Shown here one piece after another: positions 1 to 12,411 of a stretch of 64,000 bases of DNA; position 1 is the first letter of the stretch, and every line of letters begins with the position of its first letter. The stretch covers positions 149,624,998 through 149,688,997 of the forward strand of contig OY829326.1 in the NCBI GenBank assembly GCA_963691655.1, in the 5' to 3' direction. The position numbers and the translations under genes are program-made. The notes under the pieces were generated by a model. That model saw nothing but the letters and a program-made list of their open reading frames with translations, had not been told where the DNA came from and made no database searches. The DNA is from Toxonevra muliebris. Its lineage: Eukaryota > Arthropoda > Insecta > Diptera > Pallopteridae.

Positions 1-446
1 TGAAATTTAGAATAGATATGGGCACATGACGTGATTTTCGTGAGAGCTGATATGTATTATACGCTTTTTCACAACTGTCGTATTGTCGTTAAAATAATGA
101 AGAGCTTTTTTGTTTAATTAAATAATTATACTACTTATAAATACTGTACATATATTTTTTTTCATTCAATAACAGACTTCACTCAGTGAAGGTGAAGTCT
201 CAAATGACAGCAAGACTTAAAACCAATTTGAAGTCATGACTGTGACTTCAAACCAATTTGAAGTCATGACTGTGACTTCAAGTATAATATGAAGTCATGT
301 GAGTGATTGTGACTTATTTGCTTTGAAGTCTCAAATTGATTGCTATAATCAATGAGCAGTCATTGACTTCAAAAAGACTGGTGACTTAATTTTTCAAAGT
401 CATAAGTCTCAAATGAAATCAATGACTGCAATCTTTTACAGCTCTG
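1..446. mobile_element. Right part of a hAT-like non-autonomous element (left end outside window)
   Basis: From about position 45 to 446 this is nearly the same as the right part of the complete element at 9549-10672, including many TGAAGTC/GACTTCA words. It ends in the same terminal motif, ACAGCTCTG, at 438-446. The left end lies before the window, so the target duplication cannot be tested. The element abuts a TTTTGGTCTGAATT-type repeat, into which it may have inserted. It has no coding capacity. Confidence 0.75.
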
Positions 447-690
447 GTTTTTGGTCGCAATCTTGGCCTGGATTTTGGTTTCAGTTTCGGCCGCAGCTTT
501 GATCTAAACTTTGATCTGAATTTTGTTCAGATTTTTATTCTGGATTTCGCTCAGAATTTTGGTCTGAGTTTCGGTCTGTTTTTGGTTTGGTTTTTTTTTT
601 TAGTTTTGCCAAGAATTTTGGTCTGAATTTCGTTCTTAATTCTGAATTCGATTTTAAAAACACAATTTAAATTCGAATCGACGTTTTTGG
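447..690 (+). repeat. Degenerate short tandem repeat, TTTTGGTCTGAATT type
   Basis: About 15 imperfect copies of a roughly 14-16 bp unit resembling TTTTGGTCTGAATT. The same family recurs at about 4310-5060, 21420-22860 (opposite strand), 24230-25290, 34320-35110 and 50800-51560. Confidence 0.7.
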
Positions 691-843
691 AAGAAAAAAA
701 AACCGCAGTCTTATTGATAACCTTATGAAGATTTTTTTCATGAAAATTTTATGCTCGCTTGTCTCCCCTATTCATCAAAGATCCAGACTAATTTGAAATA
801 AAAAGACTATTTGTGTCAATATCAAGTTTTGCAGCCTTATTAA

Positions 844-1354
844 CCCTTTTACGCCCGAATTATAATGGGGCTTGAGAGAAACCTTTTGTTGTAAAATTAT
901 GGTTACTTAGGTCTTCCAAAATTATGACACCAAATTTCTTGCTTCTACATTGCTTTGTTTGTCCTTTATAAAAGTTAAAAAAAACATAGCAATGAAGCTG
1001 TAGACAACCACTAGATAACTCCTTTTTTCCAATTTTCTTATTCTCTTATCTTTTATAAACATATCTAATAAAAAAAATTTCTGATTAGTAATAATTTAAT
1101 GCATTATTTTTGAAAAAATAGTGCAAAAGATTTTACAAAAAATTTTTGCACTTAGGGTTTTTGCTGGACTTCAAAGACAAAACATTAAAAAAAATTACTT
1201 AAGCAAGAAATTTCTAATATTCGGGAACCAGCAAACGTGAAGAATACCTAATAGAACCGAATACAAATAGCGTTAATAGTAATATCTGCTAAACATTTTA
1301 GTAATGCCACACAAAAGTGAATGTTGCATATACGCAACATTGGGTATGAAAGAG
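844..1354. mobile_element. piggyBac-like MITE flanked by TTAA
   Basis: TTAA at 840-843 is followed by CCCTTTTACGCCC. The other end reads, on the minus strand, CTCTTTCATACCC after TTAA (1355-1358). TTAA duplications with a C-rich terminus are the signature of the piggyBac superfamily. The TIRs match at about 9 of 13 positions, so the element is old. No transposase is present in its 511 bp. Confidence 0.55.
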
Positions 1355-1659
1355 TTAATAGTATAATGGAGGTTTTCTTAAATCACATACCCTACCCTGC
1401 CCTTCCTTTCTATCATTGTTCCCTTTTATACTTTTTCGGAAATTTAACGGCTTCTAAAATCTGGAAATAGGAAAATTCCAAATAGTACTTTGAAATATTT
1501 CGCACTTTTCATATCTTTCAAATAAGTTAAAATTTACAAGAATCTGATGTTTCTATTTTTTATTGTTTTTAAACTTTTACCTTTCAAATAAGATTAAAAT
1601 TACAAAAATCTGATAATGTTTTCTTAATGTTATTATTTTAAACCATTTTGAACTTTGTC

Positions 1660-1975
1660 CCAGACGATCTCAATAGTGTAGTGGGTAGACTTTCATCCAG
1701 GTGGTTCGAGTTCGACTCCCGTCTTCATCTGGTGGTTAATTCTCAAAACCTTCTTATATTCACTATCAATATGAAGTGTATGATAATTATAAGAAAGTGT
1801 ACAAGCACACATCATGGTAGGCAATGGCAAAACCACCAACTGATAACAAATTGCCACACCGCCATTCGGAACCGGCGTTAAACTGTAGGTCCAACCATGT
1901 TGTATCACAATGGGCCATTCTGGCGTAAGTGTGTCTCTAAACTGCCACTCCGACCCAACCAACCTAATTCCAGTA
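1660..1975 (+). mobile_element. tRNA-derived SINE copy 1
   Basis: The head resembles a tRNA gene: an A-box-like word at 1674-1688 and a B-box-like AGTTCGACTCC at 1709-1719. The body carries a block at 1861-1892 (ATTCGGAACC..GTTAAACTGTAGGTCC) that also occurs in the SINE near 42 kb, showing that the two are related. It is not a functional tRNA gene, because no full cloverleaf can be drawn. Small open frames across it have no significance. Confidence 0.65.
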
Positions 1976-4190
1976 CAAAAATGTTAATGAAAAAAAAGCC
2001 CTTAATTTTTCTATAGTAGAAAGCTGTGAATGCATTATTGTTTTGTAGAACTTCATCTTTTAAAACTCAATGTCAAAAAAGTGTGTCTCAAAGTGTAATT
2101 ATCCAATAATTTGACAAATTATCACTTCCTAAAATCGAAATCTTGGATTCTAGCCTGGATTTTGCTATTATCTCATATTTCTTTTGGGAACTATGAGCTT
2201 CTATTGTTTTTATTGCTTTCATACGATCCCAAGTAATATAGTTCCCTACCATTTTTTAAAACATTAAGAATTCTACTTTGCTATCGCATGCGTGAGAACG
2301 CTTGCATTGACTGTACAAATTTTACACAGAATTTTAAACTTAATTTATTTGTAACTTTATCTTATGTGCGACTGTCATGTTTAAATGTAAAACAAAAACA
2401 AAAAACACAAAAATTAAGTTGTTCAACACTAATTGACAATATCAAAAACAATCACTGACTTAAACATGACATAAGCTAATTTACGAAACGCGGCATTGTG
2501 AGTTAAACTTACTCTGCCATTAAAAGAAAAAAGAAATAAATAAAAAAAAGAAAACTAAAAGCTGCTTTTTAGCGTCTGATAATCGATTAACATACGTGTT
2601 CATTGAAAATTAAATACGTTTTAATATCAAAGGAGCAATAAGTGAAAAAGAATGAATAACATTTAACAAATCTTCCTCCGATTTTTGGACCCCTTCTTTT
2701 TGTTTTTCAAAAACTATGGTCGCTACGCCGTTATAAAGATCGTGATATATTACACTCAAACATTAGCAAATTATACACTCAACAGCTTCTTCCTTCAACA
2801 GAGAGAGAGAGAGAGAGAGAGAGAACACATGCAATACCAACCTCAACTCAATCTTTCTGTGCTTCCACTTTGGTGGTAAAAGCCGACAATCAAAAACGAA
2901 CTCCCAGAATTAGTGTAGCAATTGTCAAGACAAGAAAACAATTGCCACAAAATAATAAAAACAAAAGACGAAAGCAACTTAATTTAGGCCAAAACAATAG
3001 GTTCAAACATATATAGTGAATTGAGCAGGGATGTTGCCACACAAAAACAAATATTAAAAACCCATAAAAGTTGTAGGTTACGTTGAAGTGTAGATCCTAC
3101 GCGTAGGTACGTTTATGTACCTCAGCAACATTTTTTAGTCAATTATTGTGTAGCGCTGTTGCAATAAATTCGTTTATCGCCCGAAAATCGCTTTTTAAAA
3201 GATCGCCTTTTCAAGATTAAGCCATTTCGATTGTAGTAGTGGAATCTCAAGGGAGTCGCAAGTCTCTACTGCTGCTGTTGTAAACTTTAAGGACAAAGTT
3301 GCATTCATTATGTGCGTATGAGTATATAGCTTACAAATTGATTGAGTTATGTAATTGGCTGAACTTGTAATCAGTTTGATGGTGGCTTATGTAGTTGCTT
3401 TTTTTCTTGTAGGAAGGTACCCACTTTTTATAAATATAATACACAATAAACTGTTTTCATTTTATTTTATTTTATTTTTTTTGTTTAGTTGTTGAAGTGT
3501 GGTTGTTCAACTGCCACACATGTTGCTTGTATGGGAGAATGGCTCTAGAGATTAAGTTATTATAATTTTGAATTTGTAAGCTATGTATAACTGTATGAGT
3601 ATAACTGCATTTAAATCGTTCAGAAATAAATCTTTCCTAAAGAATGTTTCTACAAAGAAGATTTTTCATTAAGAAACTTGTTAAGCTTTGTGAAGTTTTT
3701 TTTTCGTCATTATACATAGGAAATTGTAGGTATGACAACAGATTAGAAAAGTGGTGCAACATTGTATTGGTTAAAAACCAGACACTTACAGCAAGCGTCC
3801 AGTACTTTTCAAAAGGGAAATATGTGCCATTAAAACAACCTCAGGTTTAATTATAAAATTTAAGATATTTTTATATTTTCACAAAGTCAAACGACCATCA
3901 GAGTCTTTGATTTCTCAAAATAACCATATCGAACACTAGCGGATCCTAGGTTGGGGATAAAATTCCTTCTTTTCTATAAAAATTGCATACGGAGACAATA
4001 AGCTCCTTGAGAAATATTTGGATTCTCTAGGGGTAGAGAGTTTTTAGAACAGAATGAGAGGATTAACGAAGAAAAGCCTGGAAATTGATATCTAAAATCT
4101 ACTCTCAGTCAATTGAAGGTGAGTTATGAAACCTATTAAACAAAGACGAATCTAGAAGAGGATATTGGGGGCTGTGGCACTTCCCGGAAA
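1976..4190. other. Intergenic stretch, no gene seen
   Basis: AT-rich DNA with an (AG)n microsatellite at 2801-2824, a run of TTTTATTTTATTT words near 3460 and short palindromic words around 3090-3115. No open frame here has homology I recognise. Confidence 0.6.
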
Positions 4191-5060
4191 TGTCAGGTAA
4201 CCTCATAAATATTTATACAGTGTAACAGTTCTCTCTATACACTTGGACCAAATATATAAAATTTTTAATAGCAGGATCAGTTTATAGATGTCATAATTCC
4301 GGAAAACTTGGTCATAGTTTTTGGTTGCTGTTGGTTCAGATTTTAGGTATAATTTTATAGAATAGTTTTTAGCCTCATTTTAGGTCTAGTTTTTCGAAAT
4401 TTCTTAATGGAATTTTGTTTCAATTTTTAGTCCTGAGCTTTGGTTTCCATTTGGTTTGGATTTGTTCTGAATTCGAACAGTTGTTTAGTTTAAGTTTTGG
4501 CGCAAATTCGTTCTGATTGTTATCCTAAATTTTAGACTGAATTTGATGTGGCTTTTAATCTCAATAAGCTCTGAATTTTCCTTCTTCTGCTCTGAATTTT
4601 GGTCTAGTCCTCAATTTTGATCTGAACATTGGCCTGAGTTTTGGTCTGAATTTTAGCTTAATTTTTGGTCTAATTTTCGGTTCTGAGTTTCATTTAATTT
4701 TAGATTTTTGACTCAGAATTATTTTATTGATATTGGACGGAATTTTTGGCCTGAATTTAGTTCTAAATTTTAGTTTAAATTTGATTTTTGGTTCTTTGTT
4801 TGCTCTGAATTTTGTTTTGAGTCTCAATTTTTTCGTTTTTCGGTCTGAATTTTTGGACCGAATTTTGACCTGAATTTGTTTTAATATGGGCCTAATTTTT
4901 TTCTCAGAATTTTGCTCAGTATTTCGTTTGAATTTTGGTCATTATTTTAGCCTGAATTTTGGTGTGATATTTGATGATATCTAGAGAGAATTTTTATTAA
5001 ATTTTGATTAACTTTTGCTCCGTTTTTGGACTGAATTTTAGTCTGAAATTTAATTAAGTA
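4190..5060 (+). repeat. Dispersed repeat with TTTTGGTCTGAATT tandem core
   Basis: About 50 degenerate copies of a 14-16 bp TTTTGGTCTGAATT-like unit lie at 4310-5060. The leader at 4220-4300 (CAGTGTAAC, then GCAGGATCAGTTTATAGAT) also stands in front of the block at 24.2 kb. The tandem core therefore belongs to a larger dispersed element and is not a free satellite. Confidence 0.65.
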
Positions 5061-8000
5061 CTTGCTCCATATAATGCTTTGGATTTTGGTATTGTTTTTG
5101 CCTAATAGAATCCCAAGAAGTTGTGCTGTTGACTGTGGTTTCTGTCAAAAATAATACGAAACACAACAAAGCATATACTCTTGCACAAAGAAGAATTTTC
5201 TTGCAGAATATATCATAAAGGAATGGTCTGGCTACGTTAACATCAATCAAGCAGTGCTGCATGACGACTCCTGTTAGCCTAGAAACATTTGGTTCAATGT
5301 ATTCTGTATTCTAATAACTGCATGGTAAAGTTTTCTTTCTCTTGACACAAGTGGAAAGTCTGTTCAAGCTTCGATTTACAGATTTCCAGTAGTGAAAGGA
5401 TATATCCTTGCTAAGGGGAGCTTCACACTTAATTACAGGTAGTATATGCATACTTTAGTCACATATTTATGGAAAAAAGTTACAATTGTAAGCCTATCTT
5501 GCAATTTTTATTATACTTTAAGCTGAGTTTCTATTCAAATCATTTACTTGACAAAGCAAATAGATTAGCTGGCACTACAAAACCAAAACTTCATTTCATC
5601 GGATTTAAATCAGTCAGAATCAGTGTATAAATGGATTCAAGTTTAAAAAAATATATACAATTGTTTTTCATGACACGAAGACAATATTATTGACTTAAAA
5701 TGCTCTAACTTTCATTCAACAATAACAAAACAGTCACACCCCAAAAATGGACGCAACTTGCAACAACCACAATAAATACAGCATCAACAACAATGAAATA
5801 TAAAACCGACAACACTTGAATCTGTTGGCATGATTGACTTATCAAAAGATTTTATTATGCAGTAGCAATCACAACAAAATAACCAACAACAGAAACTACA
5901 GCAGCAGAAGAGGAAAAATAAGCTAAAGTCACAAAAAATGAAAAGCAAGAGGTGATGGTATGTGTTTTGCTGGTTGTAACAACTAAACTATGCGCGCGCA
6001 TGCGCATTGTATTATTGACAATAACAGCAGAAACAGCAGCAACAACAACTAAAATACAAGACGCCACTCTATACTGTTGACACTCGACAGCATCAGCAAC
6101 ACAGAAGACTGCAACAATAATAATGTTTGCATTTAAAAATTTACAACAAACGACAAGTGCAAAATGTTAAAAATCAATATAAAAATATTTATAAATAAAT
6201 AAGTATGTATGTATGTATATTTATTCGAAAACGATGATGGCGATCACTTGTGATGTGATTGTGATTTATGATGTGGTCATATGGGTACATTTGGGATTTT
6301 AAAGTTTTCAAAAAGGAAGAAGGAATCTGTTTATAGTGTAGTGTTGATTCGACATTGACTTTTGAGTGAATTGGCATTGATGTTGTTTGAGGAGTTGTTT
6401 TATGTCAATGGGAAGAGAAAATCCATGGCTTCAATAAACAAAAATAAATAAAAAACTTGAATTATATTGAAATTTAGTATTGGATATTTTTACATAAATA
6501 TCTTAGTGTTAAATGAGTAATCGCTCTTTTCGCAAATACTTAATAGTTTTCCTCCACATCTTTATCAACCTTCTCTGGTCGGGATGGAAACTTAAAATTG
6601 TGAACTTGGAGGAGTTTAAACTGCCAAGACCTAGATGTTAAATAAACTCTTACTTACATTCTTTGGGCGATGTTACACTATCAATGTTTTGCTGTCAAAC
6701 AATGCAATTGTTGTTGTTTTGAAAAATGAACACTGAGCAAAAGAGAGGATGAACACATTTCACTACAAATTTTTTACTGCCGAAAAAAACCTGCATCACT
6801 TCAAATAACATGGGGTTGCTGAAGATGCACTGTTTCATTTTATGGGAAAATACTAATGTTGTATGAAAAATACTAGACTTTCTACTAACTTATAAATACA
6901 TTTTTTTTCTTTGCCACACTTTGCGTTGTTTGGCTTTTGTTTGTTTGTAAAAATGAGTGTTGATTAAAAAATTACTTAATAATTTTTATAAAAACATGGT
7001 AATTCAGTGGACAAGTAACAAAATGGCGTAGCTTATTTTAATAGTTCGCAAATTTTAAAAATTATTTTTCGCCGTTTTTCATATATAAATGCAATATTTT
7101 TTGTATATGTAATTTATTGCTATTTCCACCAATATTATCTCATATTGTCATTATAATTATTTTCCATCCTATTCCATTCCAATTGTTGAATTTTCATTCT
7201 CTCCAAAAAACAATAAAATACTTTTTAGTTGGAAAAACATAGTTGCAAATAAAAGTATTAAAAAAAAACATTCAGGAAAAAACTGATTATGTAACAGGGC
7301 ATCAAACAAAACGATGAAAAGAGAGTAAGAACAGAAAACATTGACAGCAAAACATTGACCGTGTAACATCAGCCTTTGCTTTTGTTCAGTTATAGCTAGG
7401 TAAAAAAAGTCGTCGTTCTTCCGTATAACTAATATATTAGGGAGTATGGTATCATATCTAAATCTATCGTGGTGAATATAATAGCACTAATGTAAATGCA
7501 CATCAGCACACCAAAATGGGGGTTGATGCCTTATCCAACATAATAAAAACTCTTACTAACATTTTCTTTCCAAAATATACATAAATGGATTTGCTTGCTT
7601 CCAATAAGGCATTCAATTTATCATTAAAATCGAATGGCAAAACATATAGCACTGTCAGCACAGACTTACAGCAACTTATACAAGAATATAAATTGATAAA
7701 ATCGCATGTTTTTTAAATTCCGCACAAACAAATTACAACAAAAAAATAAAGCGTGTCTATCCGATGATAAATGCAGATTACAAACCATTCAGTTCTAGAA
7801 ACCTACAAAGTCTTTATTTTTTCCATCTTCTTAAAAGCGATCATCAGATCAAAGGATGATCTTATTATTAAAAAAGTTTACTTTCTGTGTGAAAAAAATG
7901 TTCGCTTTACCTCGAAAATGATTGCATTCTGTTACAATTTTAACTAATAAAAAAAAAAGCAACAACAATTTACTGTAAAGCAACATTTCGCAACACAGCA

Positions 8001-9540
8001 GCACATCAAAAAGATATTTCCGATATAATTCAGCTTCATTAAAAATCAATAAACAGCTCTACATGTATACGCTCTCAATTGTGATGAGCTTCATTTCCAA
8101 AAACAACTTGAAGCTGTATTTCATTGTATGTGTTGCCAACATTTAAGTGTAAATAAAAAAATTCCCAAAAAAAAAAAAAAAAAAAAAAGAACAGAAAACT
8201 GAAAGTCATCGTCTTCAAAACAATGTTACAAATTTTATATGTTTTTTTTTATACTAAATTAAATGATCAGCGTTCAAGCAATCGAGCGATCAAAAAACCG
8301 CATTCATATAAAAATTGAATTGTGTGCAGAAGTTTCAGTTAAGATATGAGTTGAGGATCTTCACAATGCTATTACAGTAGCTACAAAAATTGAGCAATCA
8401 AATAAATAATTTCGCTTTCGTTTAAAAGGTTCCGTGTTGTTTTTTTTTTTCCATCTCTTTCAGTATTTAGCGCCGATAAAACTTGACATTTTTACTTTTC
8501 ACTGTTGTTTTTATAATTTTTAAAAGTTTTCTTCTTTGTCAAAAATTTTTAATATAATTTTATTTGGTATTTCTGTAAGTTTATGTGTGGCAAAAGAGAA
8601 TAACAATTTTTTTTTGTGATAATTTTCATGAAAAGTCAATGACATTTATATGCAGGTTTTTTGTCATAGAATGCAAGTTCTTTTTGTTGGTATGGGTAGT
8701 GGAAATGTTTTACGTAATATTCATTGATGCAAGTGTTGCGTAATCATTAAAATTTCATTTGCAATTAAAAACAAGGATATGGGGAATAATTTTTTTCGGT
8801 TTGTTTTTTTCTTTCTCTTTTTTTGGTTTTATTTAGTTTACTTTGTTTTTTATTAGGGTTTCAAATTTGTGGCACATGACACAGTCCGTTGCGTTTCATT
8901 ACCCACACAGCATTCTTTCTAGTTCATTCATATGCAGTGTTGTTTTTGGGGTGCTACCTTGGAAACTTTGAGAATTTTTATAAATAATTTCAAGTGTATA
9001 AGTATTACTAATAAGATACACAGGTTGAAATGTAGCTAAAACAAATAAACATTTGTCCCCTAAAACTTATTTTTTCAGAATTTTATGAAAAAAAAAATTT
9101 ACCATGACCAAATTTTCCTTTGTTCGTATAATTACATTTTGGTTTTAAAGGATATATCTGAATTTTGCTTAAACGAGGGGGGATGATATTAAAAAAAAGA
9201 AACACTTTGATGGTCTGAGTGCAATTTCTAGCTCAAGGGTGCTTTAGTTTTAATAACAGTGAGCCACGAGATTCAATCTCGAATTTTTCGGCAACTCAAA
9301 TTACCTTGTTTCTTATTCATTTCAAAAATTAGTCTAAACAATTTTTACTTAATCGCGCAACGCCCGGAAATATTACAAGTCACATTTTCCTTTAATCCTT
9401 GCAATGATTTTGCTCTATTTTTTGTCGTGTTTGGGTCAAAAGTTCTTCCACTCAAAGTTTCAATAATTTTCTATAGTTCCACAGAATTTCAAGCAATTTG
9501 GTTGTTTAGGAGCATTTTCAATATATATTAGAAAAGTAAA
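5061..9540. other. Intergenic stretch, no gene seen
   Basis: 4.5 kb of AT-rich DNA. It contains CAA/CAG-rich simple sequence at about 5740-6110, GTAT repeats near 6200-6220 and a poly(A) tract at 8167-8188. Open frames are short, mostly lack ATG starts and follow low-complexity sequence. Regulatory DNA for the downstream proneural gene is possible, but I cannot point to a specific site. Confidence 0.6.
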
Positions 9541-9548
9541 GTCGATAG

Positions 9549-10672
9549 CAGAGCTGTGAAAGATTGCAGTCTTTTTATGTTTGAAGTCAACTGACTTCTA
9601 AAAAAAATGATTGCAATAATCCAGTCTTTTTGTGAATGGGGAATTAAGACTTTGAAGTCACAAGTCATATTGAAGTCAATGACTTATTCTTCATTTTTGA
9701 AGTTATTTTTTTGAAGTCATGAATGATCAGTCTCTTATTTGCAGTCCTAACCTCAACAAAGTATTAATTGACTTGAAGTCATTCATTTTGAAGTCATTTA
9801 AAGTGAATTTAAGTCATTTGAAGTCAATTGAAGTCATTTGAAGTCAATTGATTTCAATTTATTTCAATGAAATCAATTGACTTCACGGAAATAAATTGAT
9901 TTCGTGGAAATAACTTGGAAGTCATTTAAGTTATTTTTTCAGAATTTTACACATTTTCATTTTCACACTTGTTACCAATTATTTTTCTTGTTGCAAATAT
10001 AAAAAATTATCGAAATCAAAGCTGTGCCTCAAGCAACTTTTTACGAAATTTACTAGAAATACCAGTATAAATTATAATAATTTCAATTTTTTTATTTATT
10101 TAAAAAAAAAATTTTAATTATATTTGTAGCTAATATAAAAACTTGGTTATTCGATATTCTATTTGTGTTTGTAGTTACTTATATGTATGTAGTTACTTAT
10201 ATGTATGTAGTTACTTATATGATATGTATTATATGTTTTTTCACAACTGTCTTATTGCCGTTAAAATCATGAAGAGCTTTTTTCTTTAACTAAATCATTA
10301 TACTACTTATAAATACTGTATATTTTTTATCATTCAATAACAGACTTCACTCAGTGAAGGTGAAGTTTCAAATGATTGCAAGACTTCAAACCAATTTGAA
10401 GTCATGACTGTGACTTCAAACCAATTTGAAGTCATGACTGCGACTTCAAGTATAATATGAAGTCATGTGAGTGTTTGTGACTTATTTGCATTGAAGTCTC
10501 AAATTGATTGCTATAATCAATGAGAAGTCATTGACTTCAAAAAGACTGGTGACTTAATTTTTTAAAGTCATAAGTCTCAAATGAAATCAAAGACTGTAAT
10601 CAGAAAACGTAATTCATTTCCAGTGACTTCAATGAATGCAGTTCGAAATGACTGCAATGTTTTACAGCTCTG
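9549..10672. mobile_element. Complete hAT-like non-autonomous element with perfect 8-bp target duplication
   Basis: The element is bounded by GTCGATAG at 9541-9548 and an identical GTCGATAG at 10673-10680. The ends form a terminal inverted repeat starting CAGAGCTGT, with about 21 of 23 bases matching. An 8-bp duplication and a CAG-type terminus define the hAT superfamily. The interior has no transposase. It is packed with TGAAGTC/GACTTCA words on both sides (hAT transposases usually bind subterminal repeats) and has an 18-bp tandem repeat near 10165-10220. A second copy reaches 446 at the window's left edge. Confidence 0.9.
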
Positions 10673-10680
10673 GTCGATAG

Positions 10681-11911
10681 CTTTTGATAAAATGACTTGT
10701 GAGGTCTTAAATTTTTTTTTTCCAGAATTACTAAGATATTTTTCACGAAACAAAAATTATGTATTCGAACTTGGATTTTTCCTCACAAAATCTGGGTGCC
10801 AGAAGCAAGAAGCAAGGAGAGCGAATATGAAGACTGGAGATTCGATATCAAGAATTTTGGAGTGAACAAGTAAGGAGTGACTCCTTATGAACTCTAATTA
10901 GAGAAACTGACTACAAACTTCGAACACAACAACAATTAAGAAATGTATATTTCTTGTTTGGACTGAAGTAAATTCTAATTCAAAACCAAAAATTGAAAAA
11001 AGTAAATGTATCATGCTTCGAAAGCCGACCCGCTAAAATTTTTTGAGTTCTGCAACAAAAATACTTTTAAATAATTGTGATTAAAACTCTGAATGTTCTA
11101 AATAAGTGTTATTTTTTCACATTTTAAACCAATTTTTTTTCAGAAATATTACATAAAAAAAAATATTGAAAAACTGGATCAAGAACTTGCCCTGTTAAGC
11201 TTTTGTCTGAATTACCAGCTTGGCGATAAAATGTAATTCGAAATATAAAATGTCAATGTCTCGAATTTCCGTTCTTTATTATAAATAGCTAGAAAAAAGA
11301 AATATTGTACAGAAAGGTATACCAGAGTAAAAGCTATAAACCATTTTTCAGGCTCTTTTGTGAGGTTTAACCCTAAAGGAATACCATTTCCTAAGAAGTT
11401 TTGATTGTTCATTCTAAATCTATGTTTATTAAAAAAAACCCCCAACATTAGGGAAAATAGTGTTAGTGGAGTCAGTGGTGTAGGGATAAAAAATATACAG
11501 AATTTCATAACAAATTGCTTACTCTCAGGCTTCAGTTATGTAATATTTACCATCAAAATTGTTTTGGAAAGATTTTCTTTCCGGAATTATGAAACTTGAT
11601 GGAACGATATTCAGAAAACGCGAGTAGTTTTGAAAAAATCTATCTCAGATTCGTGATCAGTGACTTGAAATTAGTCCGGAATATTTCCTCCTCGAAAGTT
11701 TATTTTTGTTGCAAAGCGTAATGCCCTAATTCTATTTAATAGTATTGTCACACCTCAAGTTTTTATGAGAATATTTTTGATTCTACCTAGAACAAGAAAA
11801 GGATTGTGGAATATGGCACGAATATGCGCAAGTCTCCGGCAGTCCCAGAAGATTAACTTATACACCCAAGCATTTATTGCTTATTATGTCCTGTGTGGCC
11901 TCAAAGACAAT
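10681..11911. other. Intergenic stretch, no gene seen
   Basis: AT-rich sequence with overlapping short frames on both strands near 11.2-11.6 kb. None has a recognisable domain or a convincing start. No repeats or TIRs were noticed. Confidence 0.55.
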
Positions 11912-11915
11912 TTAA

Positions 11916-12251
11916 CCCTCTAGTTCCCAAGTGTGTCTCTAGACAGCCTTCATCAAAACGGGTGTAATTACCACCATAATAGTTTTTTGTTGCTACATTT
12001 TATCATATTGTTTATGGAATTTCGCAAGCTTTTTAAAAAAGTTACGGTCAAAGTCAAAAATTTCTGAAAAACAAAAAAATTAACTATTTTGATTAAATTT
12101 GAGATAAAAATAAAAAACAAAAAATTAAGTACTTCTCGTCATACTAGCCAGATAAAAAAAACTAGCTGTGAGTAGCTAGGAATTAGAACAAAAACCAAAT
12201 TTATCAATCTCAATTTACTTAAAGTCAATCAAAAATTTGGGAACTAGAGGG
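11916..12251. mobile_element. piggyBac-like MITE, 336 bp, TTAA duplication
   Basis: TTAA at 11912-11915 and 12252-12255 bracket perfect 15-bp inverted termini, CCCTCTAGTTCCCAA and its complement. TTAA duplication and a CCCT-type end are characteristic of piggyBac elements. There is no coding sequence, so it must have been moved by a transposase made elsewhere. Confidence 0.78.
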
Positions 12252-12411
12252 TTAACCAAACATAACTTATAAAGTGTTAACTTTGTAAAAATCGGTAAAA
12301 CTAATTATACCTAAGATTTTCAGACTATAAATAAGAAGAAACAAATTTTTCTTTAACTAAAATTCAGAAATGATAACACGGCAATATGTTAAAAAAATTT
12401 TAGAATTCAAC

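Noticed and set aside
1648..1962. Possible tRNA gene or small ORFs near 1.7 kb
   Set aside because: A- and B-box-like words are present but there is no full cloverleaf; the SINE body that follows explains them.
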